A DNA stretch of 64,000 bases from JAWVFM01 sp963841455 (GTDB lineage: Bacteria; Actinomycetota; Thermoleophilia; Solirubrobacterales; 70-9): positions 356,970 through 420,969 of the forward strand of contig CAWJCU010000007.1 of the NCBI GenBank assembly GCA_963841455.1, given 5' to 3'. Position numbers and translations under genes: made by a program. Of the stretch, positions 55,425 through 61,791 are shown piece by piece. The stretch's first letter is position 1, and the number at the start of each line of letters is the position of its first letter. The notes beneath the pieces are model-generated. The model was not told the origin of the DNA. It saw nothing but the letters and a program-made list of their open reading frames with translations, and did not search any database.

Positions 55425-56537
55425 TCACCCCGCCTCTCTCGTCTCCTCGCCGAGCAGGCCGCGCGGCCGCAGGGTCATGATCAGGATCAGGTAGCCGAAC
55501 ACGACCGCCTCGGTCCACGCCGGGCCGATCCGGGCGTCCGAGAACTGCTGGATGATGCCGATGATCAGGCCGCCGAGGACGGCCCCGCGGACGTTGCCGA
55601 TCCCGCCCATCACTGCGGCGGTGAAGGCGATGAGGCCCGCCTCGAATCCCTGGAAGTACCAGATCGTCGTCTCGTACAGCGCGTAGATCAGGCCCGCCGC
55701 CCCGGCCAGCATGCCGCCGAGGAGGAACGTGAGCGAGATCGTGCGGTCGACGTTGATCCCCATCAGCCGCGCCGCCTCGGGGTCCTGCGCCGTCGCGCGC
55801 ATCGCCCGCCCGGAGCGGGTCCGGGCGAGGAACGCCGTGACGCCGATCACCAGCGGGATCGTCGCAGCGATGGCGAGGACGTCGGCGCGGTGCACCGCGA
55901 CGCCGGAGATCGAGAACACGGTCTTGCTCTGGTGGAGGAGGTCAGGCACGCCAACCGGCGAGCCGCCGTGCCACAGCAGGCCGACGTTCTGGAGGATGAA
56001 CGAGAATCCGACCGCGGTGATCAGTGGCGCCAGCTTCGGCGCGTTGCGCAGCGGCCGGTAGCCGACCCGTTCGATCAGCACGTTGAGGCTGCCGGAAACG
56101 GCCATTGCGACGATCAGGGTGAGGATGAGGCCGGCGACGAGGCCGAAGGTGCCCGTCGCGAGGCTGAGGCCGAGCGTCGCCCAGAGGCCGACGGCGGCGA
56201 AGGAGCCGATCATGAAGACGTCGCCGTGGGCGAAGTTGATCAGCTCGACGATCCCGTAGACGAGCGTGTACCCGATCGCGATCAGCGCCCAGATCGCCCC
56301 GTTCGAAACCCCCTGGACCAGGGTGGATCCGAACTGGGTCAGGTCGTGCGCGATGACCGCGTGGCCGTGCACCACGCCGACCTGGTAGCCGGAGGTGAGG
56401 TCCTTGACCGCGTAGAGGACCGGCAGCGCGGCCAGGGCCGCGATCAGGCCCCATCCGCCGAGGTGGCGGCGAACGAGGGCGCGCGCCCCGGCCGAACCGC
56501 CGCTACGAACGTTGCGGCTCAGCGAGCTGGCTTCCAC
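55425..56537 (-). CDS. livH: Branched-chain amino acid ABC transporter permease LivH
   Basis: A 370-residue permease with about eight to nine helices. Family blocks: GVSNGAIWALIAIGYTLVYG, LINFAHGDVFMIGSF, RAMRATAQDPEAARLMGINV (EAA loop) and FEAGLIAFTAAVMGGIGNVRGAVLGGL (core GGIGNVRGA). The N-terminal 80 residues include an extra helix before the conserved part. GTG start at 56537; a strong hairpin separates it from livK. Confidence 0.94.
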   Translation of the reverse strand: MEASSLSRNVRSGGSAGARALVRRHLGGWGLIAALAALPVLYAVKDLTSGYQVGVVHGHAVIAHDLTQFGSTLVQGVSNGAIWALIAIGYTLVYGIVELINFAHGDVFMIGSFAAVGLWATLGLSLATGTFGLVAGLILTLIVAMAVSGSLNVLIERVGYRPLRNAPKLAPLITAVGFSFILQNVGLLWHGGSPVGVPDLLHQSKTVFSISGVAVHRADVLAIAATIPLVIGVTAFLARTRSGRAMRATAQDPEAARLMGINVDRTISLTFLLGGMLAGAAGLIYALYETTIWYFQGFEAGLIAFTAAVMGGIGNVRGAVLGGLIIGIIQQFSDARIGPAWTEAVVFGYLILIMTLRPRGLLGEETREAG

Positions 56538-56567
56538 TCTCCGCGCGCCTCACGGTGGCGACGCGAG

Positions 56568-56590
56568 GGGGGCGCGGCCGGCGCGCCCCC
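56568..56590 (-). terminator. Strong intercistronic hairpin between livK and livH
   Basis: A perfect 9-bp stem GGGGGCGCG / CGCGCCCCC with a 5-base loop lies in the 87-base gap. No T-run follows. It probably stabilises the livK message or lowers read-through, giving more binding protein than permease, as in many binding-protein operons (inference). Confidence 0.5.
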
Positions 56591-56624
56591 TCCGCTTTCG
56601 CCTTTGGTTCCTATCTCGCCCCGA

Positions 56625-57884
56625 TCAGCCGGTCTTCGGCGTCAGCGTCTTGAAGAAGACGGGATCGCCGTCCGAGCCCACCTTGTACAGGCCGTACGAC
56701 TTCAGAGTCGTATCGCCGTTCTCGTCGAACCCGTAGGTGCCGAGGACCGAGTGTTGATCCTTGGTTGCGAACAGGGCATCCGTGATCGCCGCCCTGTCGT
56801 TGCCCTTCGCGCCCAGGCCCTTGATCGTGTCCAGCGCGAGATTCATCGCGGCGTACCCGTAGATCGCATACGGATCGGGGTTCGACGACCCGTACTTCTT
56901 CGTGTAGGCGGCGAGGAAGTCCTTGCCGCCCGGGTACGCGGCGAGATCGAGCGTCGCCACCGTGCACTGGATCTTGGGATCGATGGTCGCCGGGACGCCA
57001 CCCTCCTTCGCGTTCGTGTAGGCGCTCGTGCAAACGCCGTCGGGCCCGAAGATCTGAGCGTCGGGCAGCGCGGCGTTGATGTCCTTGGCGAGCTGCACGG
57101 CACCATTGGAGACGATCCCCGAGAAGAAGAAGCAGTCCGCGCCCTGGCTCTTGACCGTGGAGGCGTAGGAGCGGAAGTTGGGCGCCTTCGGGTCGATCCC
57201 GGTATTGCCCGTGATGTCAATTCCGTACTGCTTCTGGTCGCGAACGATGACGTTGGCGAGCCCGGCCCCGTAGGCCTCCTTGTCGTTGGCCATGGCGACC
57301 TTCGTGCAGCCCGCGTCCTTCATCGCCTGCAGGTCCGCCGCGCCCTGGATGATGTCATTGGGCACGATCCGCACGTAGGTGCGGTTGCCGGTCGGGAAGT
57401 ACTTCTCCGGCTCACCGGCGAGGGTCACGCCGGGCGAGCTGAGGGTGAGTCCCGGATAGGTGTTCGCCGGGCTGATCTGCGGGATCCCGGCCCGGTTGAG
57501 GATCGGCATCGACACCTCGCTCGCGCCGGAGTTGAACTCGCCGATGTAGATCGCGGTGTTCGAGTCGGAGACCGCCTTGCGCGCGTCGGAGGCCGTCTGC
57601 CCCGGATCCCACGCTCCGGCGGCCGCGGTCGCATCGTCGAGCGATATGTAGTTGACCTTGAAGTCGCCCGCCTTGTCGCCCGCCTGGTCGAGCGCGAGCT
57701 TGATCCCATTCACCATCGGCTTCGTCTGCGCCGTCGACGCGCCCGTCAGGGGGAGGCTCGAGTAGATGTCGACCGTGCCGCCTCCACCTCCGCTGCTACT
57801 GCTACTACCCCCGCTCGATCCGCAAGCGCCGATCGCCAGCGCAGCCGCGGCGACCGCACAGCTCGCAATTACGTTTTTGAACAC
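56625..57884 (-). CDS. livK: Branched-chain amino acid ABC transporter substrate-binding lipoprotein
   Basis: A 419-residue lipoprotein. The signal peptide ends at the lipobox LAIGAC (residue 21 area), then a Gly/Ser linker. Residues about 38-415 are the periplasmic-binding type I fold (VDIYSSLPLTGASTAQTKPM, YIGEFNSGASEVSMPILNRA, RIVPNDIIQGAADLQ). It captures branched-chain amino acids or similar ligands outside the membrane. GTG start at 57884 has an excellent Shine-Dalgarno (GAGGAGG, about 5 nt upstream). First gene of livKHMGF. Confidence 0.94.
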   Translation of the reverse strand: MFKNVIASCAVAAAALAIGACGSSGGSSSSSGGGGGTVDIYSSLPLTGASTAQTKPMVNGIKLALDQAGDKAGDFKVNYISLDDATAAAGAWDPGQTASDARKAVSDSNTAIYIGEFNSGASEVSMPILNRAGIPQISPANTYPGLTLSSPGVTLAGEPEKYFPTGNRTYVRIVPNDIIQGAADLQAMKDAGCTKVAMANDKEAYGAGLANVIVRDQKQYGIDITGNTGIDPKAPNFRSYASTVKSQGADCFFFSGIVSNGAVQLAKDINAALPDAQIFGPDGVCTSAYTNAKEGGVPATIDPKIQCTVATLDLAAYPGGKDFLAAYTKKYGSSNPDPYAIYGYAAMNLALDTIKGLGAKGNDRAAITDALFATKDQHSVLGTYGFDENGDTTLKSYGLYKVGSDGDPVFFKTLTPKTG

Positions 57885-57998
57885 CGATCCTCCTCGTGTT
57901 TCGGGCCTATGTCTCCGGCATCGCTGCCGCCCCGCGGGCAGCATATCTCCGCGGGGACGAGCACGCGGGCTCGAACGCCGGGCCGTCATCATCCACCG

Positions 57999-58679
57999 AT
58001 GGCCACCGGCCAAAACGCCCCGCGCTGGGCGACCTTCGACTGCTACGGAACGCTCGTCGACTGGAACGGTGGCATCGGTGACCAGCTCGCTCGCCTCTTC
58101 GGCGCCGAGCGGCGCGACGAGCTTCTCGCGCGCTACCACGAGGTCGAGCCGCGAGTCGAGGACGTGAAGCCCGGCGCCCCCTATCGAGAGGTCATGGCGG
58201 AGTGCCTCGCGGCCTGCGCGGAGGCGGCGGGCACGGAGCTTCCAGACGACGAGCGCGACGCCCTCGGTCGGTCCCTCTCGGGCTGGCCGGTGTTCGGCGA
58301 GGTGCCCGCGGCGCTCGCCGAGCTACGACGCCGCGGGTGGCGGCTCGTGATCCTCTCGAACACAGACCGCGACTTCATCGAGTCCTCGATGGAGGCGATC
58401 GGAGAGCCGTTCGAGATGGCGATCGTCGCCTCCGAGGTCGGCTCCTACAAGCCGGCCGAGGGGCACTGGCGCGAGTTCTTCGAGCGGACCGGCGCCGATC
58501 GGGCGCAGCACGTACACGTCGCCGCCAGCCTCTTCCACGACGTGGAGCCCTGCAAGCGGCTGGGGGTCCCGTGCGTATGGGTGAACCGGGTCAGCGAGGA
58601 GAGCCGGCACGATCCCGTCGCCGAGCTCCCGGACCTCTCCCAGCTTCCGGAAACGCTGGACCGCCTGAGACCGGCCTGA
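57999..58679 (+). CDS. HAD superfamily hydrolase, haloacid dehalogenase-like
   Basis: A 226-residue hydrolase. Motif I is ATFDCYGTLVDWNGG with nucleophile Asp14; motif II is LVILSNTDRDFIESSM; motif III Lys is in SEVGSYKPAEGHW; motif IV is VAASLFHDVEPCKRLG. The pattern FDCYGTL is common to (S)-2-haloacid dehalogenases and related phosphatases; substrate unknown. ATG 57999 with CATCAT 6 nt upstream. Divergent from livK. Confidence 0.85.
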   Translation: MATGQNAPRWATFDCYGTLVDWNGGIGDQLARLFGAERRDELLARYHEVEPRVEDVKPGAPYREVMAECLAACAEAAGTELPDDERDALGRSLSGWPVFGEVPAALAELRRRGWRLVILSNTDRDFIESSMEAIGEPFEMAIVASEVGSYKPAEGHWREFFERTGADRAQHVHVAASLFHDVEPCKRLGVPCVWVNRVSEESRHDPVAELPDLSQLPETLDRLRPA

Positions 58680-58694
58680 ATCCCCAGACGTCGT

Positions 58695-59186
58695 TCAGGC
58701 CGCGGAGCTCGGCGCCTGCGGGGCACCGCTTCCCGGGCCCACGCGCCGCCACTGGACGATCTTCCCGTCGGTGATCACGAAGGAGGTCATCGCCTTCCCT
58801 CCGGTGCCGGTGCCGCACACGCCGGGCCCGGGACGCTCCAAGAGGCGGAACGTGGCAGTGGTCGTGCGTCCAGCGGTCGTCGCACGGACGACGCGCGCAC
58901 CGCAGGGCAGCGAGCGGTTGAACGCGCGGACCTGCGCCGGCGTGCGGAGGTGGAACAGGAGACCGTTCTGGGCGACGCTCGGGACGGCGAAGTAGCCGGC
59001 CGCGCGCTCGATGTCGTTGCGGTCGAGGGCGGAAACCCAAGCCTGGATCACCGCTACGTCGCCGGCGTCGGCGCCACCGGGCACGCCAACGCCCGCATCT
59101 CTCTCGCTGCCGCTCGTCCCACCGCCCCCGCCGCAACCCGCAAATGCGATCGCGGCGAGGAGTGCGGCTGAGCTGGTGCGGCGCAC
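58695..59186 (-). CDS. NTF2/SnoaL-like lipoprotein
   Basis: A 163-residue exported protein with a lipobox (AIAFAGC) and a Gly/Ser linker. Residues about 45-150 look like an NTF2/SnoaL-like fold used here for ligand binding or protein contact: VAVIQAWVSALDRNDIERAAGYF, then a beta sheet with two Cys (LPCGARV, GVCGTGTGG). GTG 59186 is chosen because TACGAT lies 6 nt upstream and the signal peptide then starts VRRTSSAALLAA. It is convergent with the HAD gene. Confidence 0.7.
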   Translation of the reverse strand: MRRTSSAALLAAIAFAGCGGGGGTSGSERDAGVGVPGGADAGDVAVIQAWVSALDRNDIERAAGYFAVPSVAQNGLLFHLRTPAQVRAFNRSLPCGARVVRATTAGRTTTATFRLLERPGPGVCGTGTGGKAMTSFVITDGKIVQWRRVGPGSGAPQAPSSAA

Positions 59187-59192
59187 CGTTCG

Positions 59193-59198
59193 ATCGTA
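59193..59198 (-). promoter_or_regulatory. -10 hexamer of a leaderless promoter
   Basis: On the minus strand this reads TACGAT, 6 nt before the GTG at 59186; it overlaps the gap to the enoyl-CoA hydratase stop. Confidence 0.5.
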
Positions 59199-59203
59199 GG
59201 CCC

Positions 59204-60007
59204 TCAATCCAGAAAGCTCGCCTCGCGCTTCTCGAGGAACGCGGTGACGGCCTCACCCAGTCCGACGCCGTGAGTGGCCATGATCTGCTGGCGGTCCTCG
59301 TACTCCACCGCTGCCTGCTCGGAGGGGATCTCAAGTGCCGACCACATCCCCTGCTTCGTCAACCGAACCGCCCAGGGTGACCAGGCGGCGATCTGGTTCG
59401 CCGCCTCGAGGGCGCGGTCCATCAGATGGTCGTCGTCCGTGGCCTCGGCCAGCAATCCGATGCGCTCGGCCTCCTCGGCGCCGAAGCGACGGCCGGTCAG
59501 CATCAGCTCGTGGGCGCGCGAGGCGCCGACGAGGCGCGGGAGGAGCCAGCTCGTCGCCATGTCGCAGTTCGAGACGCCGATGTTGATGAAGGCGACGCGG
59601 AGCACGGCGCTTCGCGCCCCGAAGCGGATGTCGCTTCCGAGCGCGAGCGCCAGGCCAAAGCCGGCCGCGGGCCCGTTGATCGCCGCGATCACCGGCTGCG
59701 GCGTGGCGCGCAGGCGCAGGATCAGGCGTGACATGTGCTCCTGGTTTCCGAGCCGGTCGCGAGCGTCGTCGGTGCCGTCGTTGGTGGACGCCGAGCCGTA
59801 GCCGCGCAGGTCGAGACCGGCGCAGAACCCGCGTCCGGCCCCCGTCAGGACGATCGCCCGGCATGAGCGGTCGGCCGCGAGGCGGTCGAGCTCGTCGTGG
59901 AGGGCTCCGCAGAGCTCGGCGTTCATCGCGTTCAGCTCGTCGGGGCGGTTGAGCGTCAGGAGCTGGACCTTCTCGGCGGCTCGCTCGCTCTGTAGGACGT
60001 CGGGCAT
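59204..60007 (-). CDS. Enoyl-CoA hydratase/isomerase family protein
   Basis: A 267-residue crotonase-fold enzyme. The oxyanion hole segments are GAGRGFCAGLDLRGYG and INGPAAGFGLALALGSDIRF. The typical catalytic Glu pair is not clear: the first position falls in SAVLRVAFINIGVSNCD, where Val/Phe and Asn-Cys-Asp replace the common E..G pattern, so an isomerase or other crotonase activity is possible. ATG at 60007 preceded by AAGGAGG 6 nt upstream, a strong ribosome-binding site. Confidence 0.88.
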   Translation of the reverse strand: MPDVLQSERAAEKVQLLTLNRPDELNAMNAELCGALHDELDRLAADRSCRAIVLTGAGRGFCAGLDLRGYGSASTNDGTDDARDRLGNQEHMSRLILRLRATPQPVIAAINGPAAGFGLALALGSDIRFGARSAVLRVAFINIGVSNCDMATSWLLPRLVGASRAHELMLTGRRFGAEEAERIGLLAEATDDDHLMDRALEAANQIAAWSPWAVRLTKQGMWSALEIPSEQAAVEYEDRQQIMATHGVGLGEAVTAFLEKREASFLD

Positions 60008-60081
60008 GGAGGCCTCCTTGGTCTCGTTCCGTTCGGGCGAAATCGAGGCGACCCTAGTCACTTTTTCCGCCGCTTGATACA

Positions 60082-60095
60082 CGAACATGTGTTCC
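60082..60095. promoter_or_regulatory. LexA-type SOS box upstream of imuB
   Basis: CGAACATGTGTTCC matches the Gram-positive SOS box CGAACN4GTTCG at 13 of 14 positions counting the free centre (GAAC, 4 nt, GTTC intact). It lies 64 bases before the imuB ATG, in the promoter region of the imuB-dnaE2 operon. LexA repression with induction on DNA damage is expected. Confidence 0.75.
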
Positions 60096-60127
60096 GGTGA
60101 GAAACTTCGTTCCGAAGCAGCGTGTAA

Positions 60128-60144
60128 GGGCGCCGGAGGCGCCC
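60128..60144. other. Hairpin in the imuB leader
   Basis: A perfect GGGCGCC-GGA-GGCGCCC hairpin lies between the SOS box and the imuB start (15 bases before the ATG). The Shine-Dalgarno-like GCAGGTGA follows it directly, the same hairpin-then-SD layout as at murA and livM. Confidence 0.45.
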
Positions 60145-60158
60145 GCAGGTGATTCGAC

Positions 60159-61397
60159 ATGACCGGATGCGCGCTTATTCCCCGCTTCTCCCTCACGATC
60201 GCCGTTGGCGATCGTCGCGAGCTGCTCGGGCGGCCGATCGCGCTCGCGCCCGAGCCGGGCCGGCCGCAGGTGGTCGGCGAGGTCTCGGGGGCGGCAGGCG
60301 CCTTCGGCGTCGAGCCCGGCATGGGCCTCGGCGAGGCGCTCGCAAGATGCCCGGAGCTCGTCCTCGTCCCCCCCGATCCCGAGCGGGCGGACGCAGCCTG
60401 GGAGGAGGCTCTCGCCCGGCTGGAGGGGATCGGCGCCGCCGTGGAATCGGAGCGAGCCGGCGAGGCGTTCTTCGTGATCGACGGCCTCCTCGGCATCTAC
60501 GGCGGTCAGGGCAGTGTGCTCGAGCGCGCCCTGCGCGCCGTTGGGCTCCCCGCCCGCCTCGGGGCGGGGCCGACCCGAATCTGCGCCGTGGCCGCCGCGC
60601 TTCGCTTCCGCGGGAGGCGGCGCCCCAGGCGGGCACCGACCGGGGCCAGGATCCAGGGCGGCTTCGTCGTCGTCGCAGACGGTGACGCCCGCGCCTTCCT
60701 CGCGCCACAGCCGATCGCTCTGCTGCGGAATCGGTTGAGCGATGAGTGGGCTCGCGCGGAGGTGCCGGCGAAGCTCGAACGCCTGGGGGTCCGCGCCCTC
60801 GGCGAGCTGGCGGCGCTCCCCGACGACGCCGTGGCCGACCGCTTCGGGGAGGCCGGCCTCGAGGCCCTGCGGATGGCCCGCGGCGTGCCGGATCGGCTTC
60901 GGCCGCGACGCCCTCGTGAGGACCTGGCCGAGCTACTCGAGCTGCCGCAGGCGGCCTCGGGCTTTCAGCTCGAGCGCGCGCTCGAGCTGCTGGTCGATCG
61001 TCTCCTCGCCAACCCCCGCAGGGACGGCCGGAGCTTCCGCCGCTTGCGGCTGGGTGCGCGGCTCGCGGCCGGCGGCGGCTGGCGCGCCGACGCTGCCCTT
61101 CGTCGCGCGAGCGCCGACCGCATGAGGATCCGGCTCGCGCTGGCCCCGAAGCTCGGTGAGCTGCCGGCGCCCGCTGCCGCGCTGGGGCTGCGGGCGCTGG
61201 TGCTGGGCCCGGCGGGCGGCGAGCAGTCTGCGCTCTCACGTGACGCGGCCGAGCGCCGGCGGGAGCGCCTCGGCGAGGCGGTCCGGCAGGCGCGCGCTGC
61301 AGCCGGCCCCGACGCCGTGCTTCGAGTGCTCGAGCTCGACCCGGGCTCGCGAGTGCCGGAGCGGCGGGCAACGCTGACCCCTTACCCCGAGGAGTGA
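60159..61397 (+). CDS. imuB: ImuB, inactive Y-family polymerase of the mutasome
   Basis: A 412-residue protein related to DinB/UmuC. The Y-family fold is recognisable (ALIPRFSLTIAVGDRRELLGRP, GVEPGMGLGEALARCPELVLVPPDP, LERLGVRALGELAALPDDAVADRFG), but the catalytic acids are missing: the first strand has no Asp, and the usual SIDE is FFVIDGLLG. That is the mark of ImuB, which bridges the DnaE2 polymerase to the sliding clamp during damage-induced mutagenesis. An SOS box lies upstream. No imuA is adjacent. Confidence 0.9.
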   Translation: MTGCALIPRFSLTIAVGDRRELLGRPIALAPEPGRPQVVGEVSGAAGAFGVEPGMGLGEALARCPELVLVPPDPERADAAWEEALARLEGIGAAVESERAGEAFFVIDGLLGIYGGQGSVLERALRAVGLPARLGAGPTRICAVAAALRFRGRRRPRRAPTGARIQGGFVVVADGDARAFLAPQPIALLRNRLSDEWARAEVPAKLERLGVRALGELAALPDDAVADRFGEAGLEALRMARGVPDRLRPRRPREDLAELLELPQAASGFQLERALELLVDRLLANPRRDGRSFRRLRLGARLAAGGGWRADAALRRASADRMRIRLALAPKLGELPAPAAALGLRALVLGPAGGEQSALSRDAAERRRERLGEAVRQARAAAGPDAVLRVLELDPGSRVPERRATLTPYPEE

Positions 61398-61487
61398 CGT
61401 TGGGGCTAGCGACGAAGTCGCGGTGCAGGGCAGTTGCCCGGGTCCCCTCGGTCAGCGTTGCAAACCGCTGGCCCCGGAGGCGAAGCA

Positions 61488-61531
61488 ATCCCGGCTGCGC
61501 CGGGATCACCGCTCGCTCGCGCTCGCTGGCC
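61488..61531. repeat. Family B hairpin repeat, copy 2
   Basis: Plus strand: perfect hairpin ATCCCGGC-TGC-GCCGGGAT followed by CACCGCTCGCTCGCGCTCGC and TGGCC. Its reverse complement aligns with the copy at 29197-29236 (CCAGCGAGCG, then GCGAGCGGTG, then a CCGG hairpin). It lies in the 148-base gap between imuB and the DUF6504-like gene, just before the latter's start. Confidence 0.5.
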
Positions 61532-61545
61532 GGCGGAGTTGTTCA

Positions 61546-61791
61546 GTGAACCCGAAGGGGATCTACTGGCCGCTGCCGGCTGAGGTGGAGGTGGGTGACG
61601 ACGGCGCGCCGGTGGCCGTCGCCGGGGTCGCTGTCGAAGCGATCCGCGAGGAGTGGCTCGTCGAGGACCGCTGGTGGACACCGCGCCCGCTCGAGCGCCG
61701 CTACTTCGAGCTCGTGCTTGCCGACGGCCGCGATCTCGTTCTCTACCGCGAGCCCGCCGAGGGCGGAAGTTGGTTCAGGCAGCGGGCATGA
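61546..61791 (+). CDS. DUF6504-like small protein in the mutasome operon
   Basis: An 81-residue beta-rich protein with the family block VVDRWW-like VEDRWWTPRPLERRYFELVL and a C-terminal LYREPAEGGSWFRQRA. Similar small proteins sit between imuB and dnaE2 in many actinobacteria. Function unknown; by position it may modulate the mutasome. GTG start at 61546; the stop overlaps the dnaE2 ATG (ATGA). Confidence 0.75.
   Translation: MNPKGIYWPLPAEVEVGDDGAPVAVAGVAVEAIREEWLVEDRWWTPRPLERRYFELVLADGRDLVLYREPAEGGSWFRQRA

Noticed and set aside
55890..57998. Plus-strand open frame continuing into the HAD hydrolase gene
   Set aside because: The upstream 700 codons are antisense to livH and livK, with no domain; the real HAD protein starts at ATG 57999.
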